Shown: positions 32,135-44,459, numbered from the stretch's first letter. The stretch: DNA of 64,000 bases from Elephas maximus indicus (GCF_024166365.1 NC_064823.1:6070924-6134923), one strand, 5' to 3'. A program made the numbers and translations. The notes: generated from the sequence alone by a model not told the origin.

Positions 32135-35100
32135 ATACAATATTTCTCCTTTTGCAACTAATTTCACTCAGCATACTGCCTTCCAGATTCCTCCATGTTA
32201 TGAAATGTTTCACAGATTCATCACTGTTCTTTACCTATGCTTAGTTTTGCATCCTGTGAATATACCATAATTTATTTATCCATTCATTCACTGATGGGCA
32301 CCTTGGTTGCTTCCACCTTTTTGCTATTGTAAGCAGTGCTGCAATAAACATGGGTGTGCATATATCTGTTCGTGTAAAGGCTCTTACTTCTCTAGGAAAT
32401 ATTCCAAGGAGTGGGATTGCTGAATCGTATGATAGTTCTATTTCTACTTTTTTAAGGAAGTGCCAAATCGATTTTCAAAGTGATTGTACCATTTTACATT
32501 CCCACCAGCAGTCTATAAGTGTTCCAGTCTCTCCACAACCTTTCCAACATTTCTTAGTGTTTTTTGGATTAATGCCAGCCTTGTTGGATGGAGATGGCAT
32601 CTCATTGTAGTTTTGATTTGCATGATCTTGAGCATTTCCTCATGTATCTGTTAGCTACCTGAATCTTCTTTTAAGTGAAGTGACTGTTCATATCTTTTGC
32701 CGATTTTTTGATTGGGTTACTTGTCTTTTTGTAGTTGAGTTTTTGCAGTAAGATGTAGATTTTAGAGATCAGGTGCTGATCAGAAATGTCACAGCTAAAA
32801 ACTTTTTCCCAGTCTGTAGGTAATCTTTTTACTCTTTTGGTAAAGTCTTTGGATGAGCATAGGTGTTTGATTTTTAGGAGCTCCCAGTTATCTAATTTTT
32901 CTTCTGCACTGTTAGTAATGTTTTGTATACTGTTCATGGCATGTATTAGGGCTCCTAACGTTGTCCCTATTTTTTCTTCCAAGGTCTTTATCGTTTTAGA
33001 TTTTATGTTTTGGTCTTTGATCCATTTTGAGTTAGTTTTTGTGCATGGTGTGAGGTATGGGTCCTGTTTCATTTTTTTTACAAATGGATATCCAGTTATG
33101 CCAGCAATATTTGTTAAAAAGACTGTCTTTTCCCCCATTTACCTGATTTGGGTTCTTTGTCAAATATGGATTTATGTCTGGATTCTCAATTCTGTTCCAT
33201 TGGTCTATGTATCTGTTGTTGTACCAGTACCAGGCTGTTTTAACTACTATGGCAGTATAATAGGTTCTAAAATCAGATAGAGTGAGGCCTCGCACATTGT
33301 TCTTCTTTTTCAGTAATGCTTTACTTCTCCGGGGCCTCTTTCCTTTCCATATGAAGTTGGGGATTTGTTTCTCCATCTCATTAAAAAAAGTCATTGGAAT
33401 TTAGATCGGAATTGCATGAAATCTATGGATGACTTTTGGTAGAATAGGCATTTTTACAATGTTAAGTCTTCCTATCCATGAGCAACGTATGTTTTTCCCC
33501 TTATGTAGGTCTCTTTTGGTTTCTTGCAGAAGTGTATTGTAGTTTTCTTTGTATAAGTCTTTTACATCTCTGGTAAGATTTATTCCTAAGTATTTTATCT
33601 TCTTTCCACCCCATTTTATCTTCTTGGGGGCTACTGTAAATGGTATTGATTTGGGGGTTTCCTCTTTGATGTGCTTTTTTGTTGGTGTAGAGGAATCTAA
33701 CTGATTTTTGTATGTTTAGCTTGTACCCTGATCTCTGCCGAACTCTTCTATTAGTTTCAGTAGTTTTCTTGAGGATTCCTTAGGGTTTTCTGTGTATAAG
33801 ATCACGTCATCTGAAAACACAGATACTTTTGTTTCTTCCTTGCCAATCTGGATGCCCTTTGTTTCTTTATCTAGCCTAATTGCTCTGGCTAGGACCTCCA
33901 GCACAGTGTTGAATAAGAGCAGTGATAAAGGGCATCCTTGTCTCGTTCCCAATCTTGAGGGGAGTACTTTCAGATTCTCTCCATTTAGGATGATGTTGGC
34001 TATTGGCTTTGTATATGCCCTTTATTACGTTGAGGAATTTTCCTTCTATTCCTATTTTGCTGAGAGTTTTTTTTATCATGAATGGGTGTTGAACTTTGTC
34101 AAATGCCTTTTCTGCAGCAATTGATAAGATCATGTGATTCTTGTCTTTTATTTATATGATGGCTTACATAAATTATTTTTCTAATGTTGAACCATCCCTG
34201 CATACATGATATGAATCCCACTTGGTCATGGTAAATTACTTTTTTGATATGTTGTTGAATTCTATTGGCTAGAATTTTGTTGAGGATTTTTGCATCTAAG
34301 TTCATGAGGTATATAGGTCTGTAATTCTCTTGTTTTGTGGTGTCTTTACCTGGCACTGGTTTTTTTTTTTTTTTTAACCTGGTTTTGGTATCAGGGATGT
34401 GTTGGCTTCATAGAATGAGTTTGGGAGTATTCTGTCCTTTTCTATGCTCTGAAATACCTTTAGTAGTAACGGTGTTAACTCTTCTCTGAAAGTTTGGTAG
34501 AACTCTGCAGTGAAGCCGTCTGGGCCAGGGCTTTTTTTTTTTTTTTGGTTGGGAGTTTTTTGATTACCTTTTCAATCTCTTCTTTTGTTATGGGTCTATT
34601 TACTTGTTCTACCTTGGTTTGGGTTAGTTTGGATAGGTAGTGTGTTTCTAGGAATTCATCCATTTCTTCTAGATTTTCAAAATTGTTACAGTATAATTTT
34701 TCATAGTAATCTGATATGATTCTTTTAATTTCAGTTGGGTCTGTTGCAATATCACCCATCTCATTTCTTATTTGGGTTATTTGCTTCCTCTCCTGTTTTT
34801 CTTTTGCCACTTTGGCCAGTGGTTTATCAATTTTGTTGATTTTTTTCAAGGAACCAGCTTTTGGTCTTGCTAATTCTTTCCATTGTTTTTCTGTTTTCTA
34901 TTTCATTTAGTTCAGCTCTAATTTTTATTATTTGTTTTCTTCTGGCACCTGAGGGTTTCTTTTGTTGCTCTCTTTCTATTTGTTCAAGTTGTAGGGATAA
35001 TTCTTTGATTTTGGCTCTTTCTTCTTTTTGGATGTGTGCATTTATTGATATAAATTGACCTCTGAACACTGCTTTCGCTATGTCCCAAATGTTCTGATAG

Positions 35101-36031
35101 GAAGTGTTTTTAATTCTCATTGGATTCTATGACTTTCTTAATTCCATCCTTAATGTCTTCTATACTCCAGTCTTTTTTTGAGCAGGGTATTGTTCAGTTT
35201 CCAAGTGTTCGATTTCTTTTCCCTGCTTTTTCTGTTACTGATTCGTACTTTTATGGCCTTATGGTCAGAGAAGATGCTTTGTAATATTTCAGTGTTTTGG
35301 ATTCTGCTAAGGCTTGCTTTATGACCTAATATGTGGTCTCTTCTAGAGAACGTTCCATGTGCACTAGAAAGGAAAGTATACTTGGCTGCCGTTGGGTGGA
35401 GTGTTCTGTATATGTCTGTGAGGTCAAGTTGGTTGATTGTGGGATTTAGATCTTCCGTGTCTTTACTGAGCCTCTTTCTGAATGTCCTGTCCTTCACCAA
35501 AAGTGGTGTGTTGAAGTCTCCTACTATTATTGTGGAGCTGCCTATCTCACTTTTCAATGCTGATAGAGTTTATGTATGTTGAAGCCTTGCCATTGGGTGC
35601 GTAAATATTTAATATGGTTATATCCTCCTATATGTTGTCCTTTTAATCATTATTTAGTTTCCTTTCTTATCCTTTTTGATGGTTTTAACTTTAAAATCTA
35701 TTTTGTCAGAAATTAATATTGCCACACCTGTTCTTTTTTGAATGTTTTCTTGATGTATTTTTTTCCATCCTTTGAGTTTTAGTTTGTTTGTGTCTCTAAG
35801 TTATGTCTCTTGTAGGCAGCATATAGACGGATCGTGTTTTTTAATCCATTCTGCCAGTCTCTGTCTCTTTATTGGTGCATTTAGTCCATTTACATTCAGC
35901 ATAATTAAGGATAGGTATGAATTTCGTGCTGTAATTTTGATGTATTTTTTTGTGTGTCGTTGACAATTTCTTTTTCCCACTAAATTTTTTTGTGCTGAGT
36001 AGATTATCTTTATAAATTGTCTTTTCCTCAT
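32135..36031 (-). pseudogene. L1 ORF2 relic (endonuclease and reverse transcriptase)
   Basis: ORF2p normally supplies the endonuclease and RT for target-primed reverse transcription. The span of about 3.9 kb matches the normal ~1275 codons, but it is broken into nine or more frames. The endonuclease start is in the frame at 35801-36031 (LNVNGLNAPIKRQRLAEWIK, then CCLQET). The rest of the endonuclease is at 35150-35557 (IIVGDFNTPL; SDHKAIKV). RT motifs follow at 33876-34356 ([18 protein letters not shown]) and at 33716-33952 ([12 protein letters not shown], and the catalytic box as FSDD at 33806-33817, where L1 usually has FADD). The C-terminal part lies at 33032-33394 (IPNFIWKGKRPR) and 32671-33138 (KDMNSHF). 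Confidence 0.93.
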
Positions 36032-36394
36032 ATTTGTTGTTTTTGATTTTGTTTCTGCTGAGTCTCTATTTTTTTCTTGTATTTTCTCATGATGTGTAGG
36101 ATAGTTTGTCTCCTTTGTGTTTACCTTATTATTTACTCCTATTTTTCTAAATTTAAACCTATCTTTAGTTTCTTTGTATCATCTTGTCTTCCTCTCCATA
36201 TGGAAGGTGTATGGTTACATTTCTTAGTCCCTCTTTATTGTTTTAATGTTGTCTTCTTTTACGTAATAACATCGCTGTTTCCCTGTTTTGAGCGTTTTTT
36301 TTCTTGATTTATTTTTGTGATCTCCCTGTCTGGTTTGACATCTGATTGCTCTGCCCAGTGTTCCAGTCTTGGGTTGATACCTGATATTATTGAT

Positions 36395-37450
36395 TTTATA
36401 AACAAAGAACTCCCTTTAGTATTTCTTGTAGTTTTGGTTTGCTTTTTACGAGTTTCCTAAACTTCTGTTTATCTGGAAATGTCCTAATTTCACCGTCATA
36501 TTTGAGAGACAGTTTTGCTGGATATACGATTCTTGGTCGCCAATTTTTTCATTCAATTTTTTATATAAGTCATCCCATTGCCTTCTTGCTGGCATGGTTT
36601 TTGCCATGTAGTCCGAGCTTATTCTTACTGACTTTCCTTTGTAGGTGACTTTTCATTTATCCCTAGCTGCTTTTAAAATTCTCTCTTTATCTTTGGTTTG
36701 GTAAGTTTGATTATAATATGTCTTGGTGACTTTTGATGGAGTTTGATGAGCATCTTGGATAGATATCTTCTCATTTTTCACGATATCAGGGAGTTTTCCG
36801 CCAACAAATCTTCAACAATTCTCTCTGTATTTTCTGTTTTCCTTTCCTGTTCTGGTACTCCAATCACTCGTAGGTTATTTCTCTTGATAGAGTCCCACGT
36901 GATTCTTAAGGTTTCTTTGTTTTTTTTTTTTTTAATTCTTTTATCTGATTTTTCTTCAAATATATTGGTGCCAAGTTCTTTATCTTCAGGTTCACAAATT
37001 CTGCCTTCCACTTGCTCAATTCAGCTCCTCTGACTTTCTATCGAGTTGCCTAATTCTGGATTTTTGTTAATCTTCTGAATTTCTGATTGCTGTTTATGGA
37101 TTTCTCCAGCTTATTCAATTTTTCATTGTGTTCCTGAATAATCTTTCTAATTTCTTCAATTGCTTTATCTGTGCGTCACTTGGCTTGTTCTGCGTATTAC
37201 CTCATTTCCTTCCTGATGTCTTGAGGGGTTTGGTATATTAATCTTTTGTGTTCTGCCTCTGGTAATTCCAGGAAGGCACTTTCACCTAGAAGATTTCAGA
37301 GCTTGTTGAGGCGACCACAGCCTGTTTCTTTATGTGACTTGATATTGACTGGTTTCCCTGAGCCGTCTATAAGTTATTGTATTAGTTTATTTTTTGTTTG
37401 CTTACTCTGTCATAGCTTCTTGCTTTGTTTTGTTTTGATAAGCCCAGATG
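36395..37450 (-). pseudogene. L1 ORF1 relic (RNA-binding chaperone)
   Basis: ORF1p normally forms RNA-binding trimers. The clearest part is the frame at 36778-37011, with NNLRVIGVPEQERK and VEDLLAENS, matching the start of the RRM region. Downstream minus-strand sequence to about 36395 carries the C-terminal domain in shifted frames. Coiled-coil-like sequence extends up to about 37450, but the start codon could not be fixed. The spacer to ORF2 is about 360 bp. Confidence 0.8.
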
Positions 37451-38647
37451 GGTTGCTTGAGTGAGCTAGCCTGATCATTTTCACCTTTGGAGCTCTGATG
37501 TCCTGTCCCCAGATGGCTAGAGCTGTTTTCAGGTATATTAGTCTAGGAGTCCATTCACTTTTCTTATATGAATTCAGCTCAGGTGTCCAGGTAGCTGATC
37601 ATCAAGTGTGTGGTACAGGCTCTGTCCTACAGTCTTAGAGGGCAGGGGTGATTGGTGTAGGTACTGGTATCTGGTTGCAGCAGGAGTCATGCTCTGAACA
37701 AGGCAGAGGGCTGAGATTCTTCCCCCAAATATCTCTGAAGAAAACATGTCCCTGTTCCCTAGAGCATACAGGTGGTTGGTTTCTGCAGATGGACCATGGG
37801 CACCCAATATCTTTGGTTGTAAAAACTGGGAGGCACCGGTTGTCCTTGGATCCCTGTCATGGGTGACTGTGTGACCTGAGTGGAGCTACCAGCCCTTAGG
37901 CCCCTGATGTTGGTAGGTGAGGACTCTGTTTCATAAGCAAATCAATGTCAAACACCAAACACCCACCTCTCCACCACACAGCTGAAACAGGTGTAGTTTG
38001 CCAACAAGGGCCTATTTTCCTGAAATAGGCCCACACAGGTCCATGCAGAAGGGAAAGGTACTCAAAGTCCATGGACTGTTTATGCCTGGACAGGAGCTGC
38101 TTCTGTCCTGAGCTCCCCCAGTTAGTGGAGCTGGCAAATTACCTTTTCCCTGAGTTGCAAATTTACTCCATCTCCAGGGCCTGGAGGTTGGCTCTAGGTG
38201 CTCAACAGGGCCTATCTTAGGCTCAGGGATATCAACAGCCACTGAAGTCAGCTTGTGGGTGGGGGGCACAGTAAAATACATGCAAGTACTTAGGTTTTGC
38301 TGAGAGCACCATTCTTCTCTGGTTCTGGTGGTGTGAGTAGGCTGTGTGCCTGTCTGTTTCTCCCTGAGGAAACTGTGGCCGAACGCTAGTAGCAACCCAC
38401 CGCAGCTGCTCCTGGGAATGGTGCCTGTGGGCTCCCGGCAATAGGGGTCTGGTAATTCCTCTCAGCTTCTTAACCATTTTTTCCTTCCCTTGTCCCTTGT
38501 CCCTCAGTTTGTTTTCTAACCTTGTGTTTGATGTTTAGGGCTCCTAGATTGTCATAAATATACTCATTTCTCTTGTTTTTTGGGTGTCTCTGTTGTAAGA
38601 GGGCTCGCTGGAAGCATCTATCCTGCCATCTTGGCCCTGCCTCCTGG
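37451..38647 (-). promoter_or_regulatory. L1 5' UTR / promoter region relic
   Basis: This 1.1-1.2 kb is richer in GC than the rest of the window and lies upstream of ORF1. In intact L1s this region carries the internal Pol II promoter. No specific factor site can be claimed from reading alone. The open frames at 37574-38477 here are incidental. Confidence 0.6.
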
Positions 38648-38660
38648 CTTCTGGTATTTA
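38648..38660. repeat. Target-site duplication at L1 5' end
   Basis: CTTCTGGTATTTA, the partner of 31077-31090. A SINE starts only three bases to its right. Confidence 0.85.
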
Positions 38661-38663
38661 AAT

Positions 38664-38829
38664 GGAAGCCCCGGGGGTGTAGTGGTTAACCGCTCTAGCT
38701 GCTCCCCAAATGGTCAGCAGATCAAATCCAGTAGGTGCTCCTTGGAAACCCTACAGGGCAATTCTACTCAGTCCTGTGGGATTGCTGTGAGTCAGAATAG
38801 ACTCGATGGCAGTGGGGCGGGGGGTGTTC
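38664..38829 (+). mobile_element. AfroSINE with G-rich tail, beside L1
   Basis: It runs from GGAAGCCCCGGGGGTGTAGT through GGTGCTCCTTGGAAACCC to GACTCGATGGCAGTGGGGCG, and ends in GGGGGG in place of the usual T-rich tail. Confidence 0.88.
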
Positions 38830-40310
38830 AAATACCTTTATTTATCTACCCTTTATTCTCTTTGGTTATGTATTTTTCAAGAAGATTTTAAATAGCTTAA
38901 ATACAAAGGGAAGAACAAACATTTTCTTTAAAAAGGATGTTAATGCTTCCTTGAGTAGGTACTTTCCCTTATGAACACACGGATAGACATTTAGGCAGCT
39001 CTGTGTCAACTCTCTGAAATTTAAACTCTATTTTATCGAACGGGTAACATCAGTTCTGTTAAGTGTAAAAATAAAGGTACTTTTCATGATAAAAGTCACA
39101 GTGAGTTTGTGCAACTTTTACAAGTACACATTTCCACTCTTAACTAACGTTCATAGTGTGAGATGCATTTGAGGATAAAATAAAAGAGATATTTTTCCTC
39201 CCTCTCCCTTTTTTTCTAAGACTGTCCACCCTTTGGGATATTTCTAATATAATTCAACTTAATTTGCTTAGCAATAGCAGTTGCTGCCTAGGTCTCATGC
39301 TAGTGACTTGTTGGTTTATGTCATTGCAAATACTACTACTAGAAATAAAACACCTACTTCATTGATTCTTAACACCAAAGCCTCTTGTATCTATGTATGC
39401 CTTAAAGATGATTCTCATTAATGAAAGAGAGATCAGTAGTATGTGTCTGAGTATGTGTATTATCTGTATGAACATGTATAGTTCAATCTCGTCTTTAATC
39501 CATTAGTGCTAACCTAAACTCTGCACTGACATACGTTTAATGTGTCAGTAACTGAAAGATCATTATGCCTACTAGCCAAAAATTATTGTTTTCTGTTATT
39601 GAGATAAGAAACAGACCAACTTCTTCAGAGAACTGAAATTATCGGATCATTTAGATTCATCCAAATTCTACCCAAGCAGCAGCCATTCTTGGCTAATAAC
39701 TTCCTCCCCACTCTGCAGCCCCCTCCCAGCAACTCTTAACTAAAAACAGATTTTAAAATATAAGACAATGCATTAGAATGAGATTCATTTCTCATACAAT
39801 GCAAATCCTCTAGAAATGCTGGCTTATGAGAAGTAGAATTGTTTTTCATTGGCTTATAACTTTTAATGTTGGGACTGAAACAGCAATTACATTCCTCATA
39901 AAACTACAATTTAGTGACTTCTGACCTTTTCCTCATCCGGTCCCCAAGTATTTCTCATTCCAATGGTAATAGCGCACAGAGAGAGAGAGGGAAAAAAAAA
40001 GATCCACATTTACAAGAATTTAGCTTCTGGCAAGCATCATTTTAAAGAATTCACTTCCTGGCTCACGGTTTACATGACCTGTCTTCTCTTGCTTTTTTCT
40101 TTCCCTCCACCCTTCCCCCTCTTCTCTTCATGGCAAGCTACATGTTAACTATTACACTCACTGCTGCTTCCTGCCTCCTTTGCTTTCTATTTTCATATCC
40201 ATGGGAATGGAATCCGCCCAAAGCTATCGGGTCAATCAATACCAGGCCCCTCACTGTTGCTCCTCTACCAGCCATCCTTGACTTAGGGCAGAGTTAACGT
40301 AATTAAAAAA
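38830..40310. other. Unassigned unique sequence
   Basis: About 1.5 kb with no recognised repeat or exon. The frame at 39963-40148 carries no domain. Confidence 0.4.
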
Positions 40311-40463
40311 AACCAAACCTGGTGCTGTCGAGTCAATTCCGACTCGTAGCGACCCTACAGGACAGAGTAGAACTGCCCCATAGAGTTTCCAAAGAGCACC
40401 TGGTGGATTCGGACTGCCAACCCTTTGGTTGACAGCCGTAGCACTTAACCACTACGCCACCAC
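40311..40463 (-). mobile_element. AfroSINE
   Basis: Inverted short type: AACCTGGTGCTGTCGAGTCA, GGACAGAGTAGAACTGCCCC, GGATTCGGACTGCC, CACTTAACCACTACGCCACC. Well preserved. Confidence 0.92.
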
Positions 40464-40531
40464 ATTATTAAATATTAGCTGAGTTAGCCCCTATATTGTA
40501 CCATTAGACATGCCTTGTTTTTTTTAAGCTA

Positions 40532-40558
40532 TTATTAAAAAAAAAAAAAAAAAAAAGG
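40532..40558. repeat. Poly(A) run
   Basis: An uninterrupted A run of about 21 bp after ATTATT. No element body was recognised beside it. Confidence 0.85.
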
Positions 40559-40721
40559 TACATGTTAAGGCCTTATTTTCCTTTTGGGATGAAAAACATT
40601 TGGCCCTATTCTTCATTGAGGAAATATCTTATTATTTGTGATACTAGTTTGTGTATCTTGTACTCTATTATTTTAATGACCTAAAAAATTCTCACTTGGA
40701 GGTCATATGTATAAAGAACTA

Positions 40722-40883
40722 AAACCAAATCTGTTGCCCTCGAGTCGATTCCGACTCATAGCGACCACATAGAACAGAGTAGAACTGCCCCATAGGGTTT
40801 CTAAGGAGCGCCTGGTGGATTCGAACTGCCGACCTTTTTGGTTAGCAGCTGTAGTTCTTAACCACTACGCCACCAGGGTTTCC
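40722..40883 (-). mobile_element. AfroSINE with target-site duplication
   Basis: Inverted short type, close to consensus (CTCGAGTCGATTCCGACTC; GGAGCGCCTGGTGGATTCGA). ATAAAGAACTA (40711-40721) and ATAAAAAACTA (40884-40894) are an 11-bp target duplication with one change. A fairly young copy. Confidence 0.95.
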
Positions 40884-40894
40884 ATAAAAAACTA

Positions 40895-42089
40895 GATTTC
40901 CATTATTTGCTCCATTAGGACGTAGAAGAATGAATTTTGTAGTAAAAATTAAGGAGAAAATTTAATTTAGTTCAAGTAAACTTCAGTTTATAAAACCAAA
41001 GCATCCTTGAAAATTTAGAGACAAAACACAAGAGAATCAATCATGCTGGTAAAAATGGAGTACATTTTCAGTTGTTTTATTTTTAGGTCAATAGGAATCC
41101 TAAGTAATTTCTCCAGTTTGAGAAGATTTCTATTTAAATTTAAAATTACATATCTTCTCCTTAAAAAATATTTATCTTGAAAAGAAAAGAACAACAATTT
41201 AACCCTACAATTCTATTCATTATATTTTTTATATATCAACATCAATTTTTTTCAAACAAAAATTAAGTTTAGAAACATCTGTTTTCAACACGATCAGTGA
41301 GTAGAATTAACTCTTAATTTTTTGAAACTAGGTGAAAGGAAATTAACTCCTTCATACTAACTTTCAGTTGATAACTTGGCCATCCTATTCTCTTGGTCTC
41401 TGCTTCTTAGTATTTTTTTTTTCTATTATGGCTACTCTGTGGTTAATTATTTCCACATTTTTCCATTCAAATTCTGGAGAAGAGAATATACAATTAACTC
41501 AGCATATTACCATTTTCCCTATTTGGCAGTTTTCTGTGCAAGTCATTACCAGATTTGCAGACCTAGGTTCTTCTCACTGGTAAAATCAGTGGTCACTCTT
41601 TGTTCAAGGAATCCCCTCGGTTCTTCAGTAGATGTTTTGAGCAGGGTAGTTTCCCTTAGAAAAGTTGGATGGACAGAGTGAGCACTGAAATCAAAATACA
41701 GTGAAACTTGTGAGAGCCAGAACTCGAGGTGATTGCCTTGTTTTTCTGGGTCTAGCAAGTTTTCTGTCTTTGACAGGGTGCAGTCTTAACACTTTCCTAT
41801 CTCTCTCTATTAGTGGAAAATATTTCTGTTAATTTTTCTGCTCTGACAGATTTTCTCCTTACACAGGTTCCAGCTTTTGCAGGTTTTACTGTATATTGAA
41901 CAGTGGGGAAGGCTGTGGAATAAACTGCACAAATTTTTCTGAGCTGAAGAAAAAATTGCCACAGAGAAGGTATATGGCAGACGTGAAGCTACAAGAGACC
42001 TCGTGAAAGGCCTTGAAAGGGGTCAATAGCCAGGATATACAATCTGACAGTGATCCTAAACACTGTGGGAAAGCTGCTCTGATTATCTC
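40895..42089. other. Unassigned AT-rich unique sequence
   Basis: No gene or repeat was recognised. The overlapping frames at 41368-41758 on both strands have no domain. Confidence 0.4.
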
Positions 42090-42200
42090 ACATTTGCATT
42101 TTAAAACCCGAGATTCATACAGGTTAAGTGAATTTCCTGAATTCTGAATTTCACGCATTGAGTAAGTAAGTGTCAGAATCAGGACAAAAAGTCCAATTCT
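42090..42200 (-). repeat. MIR-like SINE fragment, inverted
   Basis: TCTCACATTTGCATTTTAAA, CAGGTTAAGTGAATTTCCTG and AGTAAGTGTCAGAATCAGGA resemble the inverted MIR core. Confidence 0.45.
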
Positions 42201-42237
42201 GTTTCTATCATTTCATAATTTTGTCAGTTGTGCATTT

Positions 42238-42397
42238 AAAAAAAAAAAAAAATTGCCATCATGTTGATTCCTCATAGCAACCCTGTAGGACAGAGTAGAA
42301 CTGCCCCATAGAGTTTCCAAGGAGCGCCTGGTGGATTCGAACTGCTGAGCTTTTGGTTAGCAGCGATAGCTCTTAACTACTACGCCACCGGGGTTTG
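42238..42397 (-). mobile_element. AfroSINE with long A/T tail
   Basis: An A run at 42238-42252 (the T-rich tail of the minus-strand SINE), then TTGCCATCATGTTGATTCCT, GGACAGAGTAGAACTGCCCC, GGATTCGAACTGCTGAGC and TACGCCACCGGGGTTTG. Confidence 0.9.
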
Positions 42398-42795
42398 CCG
42401 GTTCTGCATAAACTGCAAAATCTACCAATGCAAAGTCCCTTACCTCAATAGTTCTTTTCTGTGCTTACTTTAAAGAGACTTCATTGTTTAGATGGGTGAT
42501 TTGATATTTTAATTTATTGCCATTTAATAATTGTCCTTATTCTTGCACTTTATTCATTCATTCATTCTTTGCTTATAATTACTTTTACTTTACTTGCTTG
42601 ACCTTTTCTGAATTTATTTAGAAGGATATCTTTTTTTCTTCCCCCTTGTTTACTTTGAAATTCTGTATTCTATTTCTGTTCTACTCTATTCACCAACATG
42701 TAAAATTTTTAATTCCTATCATTGTTTAGAAAATCCTATCAATGTATCAGACACTAAAAGATAAGAATGTAATCAAGGGTCATATGAATACTCCC

Positions 42796-43360
42796 TGTCT
42801 TAGGCTGAGTTTTCTAGAGAAGCAAAACCAGTGCAGCATCTAAATATTTAGAGAAAGATTTATCTAACAGAAATGGCTTATGCAGTTGTAGAAGCTGGAA
42901 AGTCCCAAGTCCATGGGTCAAAATGGAGGCTTCTCCTGACTCACGTAGGCACAGGTGCTGGTGAATTCAAGATCAGAAGGTCAGATAGCAGGCTCACAGG
43001 CTGTGGAGGGCAACGAATTTCAAGATCAGCAGACAAGACAGCTGGCAAACTGCTACCTTAAGTCCTGAGAACCAAATGGAGGTCAGATGAACAGGATCCA
43101 GCTGCAGGGTCTAGAGCTAGCAAAACCAGCTAGCCTTGTCAGAAAATCTACCTATACTGGATGCAGGCCACACTCTCAAGGAATTTCCTTTTGAACGGAT
43201 TGGCTGCTTGAAACAGATCCCGTTATGGAGGTGATCACATTATATCAGATCTCATTATGGAAGTAATTACATCATTATACAACTGCCAAACTACATTGTA
43301 ACTGACAAACCACTGAGAATCATGACCCAGCCAAGGTGATACACAACTTTAATGATCATA
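42796..43360 (-). mobile_element. ERVL (MLT2-like) solo LTR
   Basis: About 565 bp. On the plus strand it opens TGTCTTAGGCTGAGTTTTCT and AGAGAAGCAAAACCAGTGCA, and it ends with CATGACCCAGCCAAGGTGAT, ACACAAC and GATCATA. That is the inverse of an ERVL LTR start. The flanks CTCCC (42791-42795) and CTGCC (43361-43365) fit a 5-bp target duplication with one change. No internal region is attached. Confidence 0.7.
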
Positions 43361-43365
43361 CTGCC

Positions 43366-43676
43366 TAACTGCGTTATGCTGAAATCATCTAAAATTTTAA
43401 AAAATATTTTCTTTAATTTCAATAACATTTTCTTAATTTATTCCATTAAAGTACAGAGCCATATTATAGATAAAAGAGTTCATAAATTATGTACTTTAAT
43501 GCTGTTTAGTAATAGATTTGTGATAACTAGATCATAAGTATATACCTATGATATATATATTTTAGTTTCAATAAATATCATAAATTTTTTTTAAAAAGTA
43601 GTTATACATGTGCAATATATGTGATTTCTCATGTTTTCCAATATTGTCATTTTTTTCTTTTTCTTGAAGTGTGCTT
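43366..43676. other. Unassigned AT-rich unique sequence
   Basis: No gene or repeat was recognised. Confidence 0.4.
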
Positions 43677-43687
43677 AAGAGAGTAAG

Positions 43688-43843
43688 GAAACCCTGGTGG
43701 CATAGTGGTTAAGAGCTACAGCTACTAACTAAAAGGCTGGCAATTCGAATCCCCCAGGGGCTCCTTGGAAACTCTATGGGGCAGTGCTACTCTGTTCTAT
43801 AGGGTCTCTATGTGTCAGAATCAACTCAATGGCAATGGGTTTA
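43688..43843 (+). mobile_element. AfroSINE with perfect 11-bp target-site duplication
   Basis: Complete short type from GAAACCCTGGTGGCATAGTG to CTCAATGGCAATGGGTTTAA. AAGAGAGTAAG is repeated exactly at 43677-43687 and 43844-43854. Confidence 0.95.
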
Positions 43844-43859
43844 AAGAGAGTAAGATTAT

Positions 43860-44270
43860 TTTTTTTTTAATTTTTTTCCATTTTTCTGATTGATAAGAAA
43901 TCTTCTCGCAGGGTTATTAACCATTCTTACTTTTTTCTTGTTTGAATTGCCTAATCATAGTCTATAAAACGTTTTCTATTGTGTCCTCTTTCATGCCGAG
44001 ATATTATCTTTTTTTAGTTTTGTGTTGCAGTTCGTTCTTCCAGTCTATAGCCTTACCCTTTTATCGTGTCATTTGTAATATATTTATGTTAATAGCAATG
44101 TGATCATAATAATATAACCCTGTTTGTCTGCTTTATCTTTATGTTTATTGTCATGTTCTAAAAGTATCATTCTCTACTTTGATAGCAAAAAGATAATTCT
44201 CCTATATTCTTTCCTTTAAAGAGGTTTATTTTAAAATTTGTTTTGAATGTATATTTTTAAAAATTTATAT
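43860..44270. other. AT-rich stretch, possibly L1M/HAL1-derived
   Basis: T-rich sequence (CTTTTTTCTTGTTTGAATTG and TTTTCTATTGTGTCCTCTTT) that might belong to the old LINE relic recognised from 44460 onward. I cannot confirm this. Confidence 0.3.
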
Positions 44271-44275
44271 TTTGT

Positions 44276-44440
44276 TACCCTGGTGAGGAAGTGGTTAAGC
44301 ATTCAGCTGCTAACCAAAAGGTTGTTGGTTTGAATCTACCAGGCACTCCTTGGAAACCCTATGAGGCAGTTCTACTCTGTCCTATAGGGTCAATTTGAGT
44401 TGCAATCAACTTGACGGCAATAGGTTTGCTTTTGCTTTTC
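44276..44440 (+). mobile_element. AfroSINE
   Basis: Short type: TACCCTGGTGAGGAAGTGG, CAGCTGCTAACCAAAAGG, GGCACTCCTTGGAAACCC, CTTGACGGCAATAGGTTTGC and a T-rich tail. It lies within older LINE-like sequence. Confidence 0.92.
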
Positions 44441-44459
44441 TTGACATGCATTGTAGTGT

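Larger units (their letters stand above)
31091..38647 (-). mobile_element. Full-length L1 LINE (about 7.56 kb), inactive
   Basis: On the minus strand it begins GCCAGGAGGCAGGGCCAAGA at 38647, typical of L1 5' UTRs. It continues through about 1.1 kb of 5' UTR, ORF1, a spacer, ORF2 and a 1 kb 3' UTR, and ends with an A-rich tail near 31091-31130. Both ends are flanked by the same 13-bp sequence, so it is one intact insertion, not a truncated copy. Both ORFs carry stops and frameshifts. A polypurine tract lies in the 3' UTR (32040-32068). Confidence 0.95.

Noticed and set aside
32786-33280. A 164-residue plus-strand frame, the longest in the window
   Set aside because: It is the antisense shadow of the L1 ORF2 C-terminal region, which has matching protein motifs on the minus strand.
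40532-40558. Long A run considered as a retrogene tail
   Set aside because: No element or mRNA-like body was recognised on either side.
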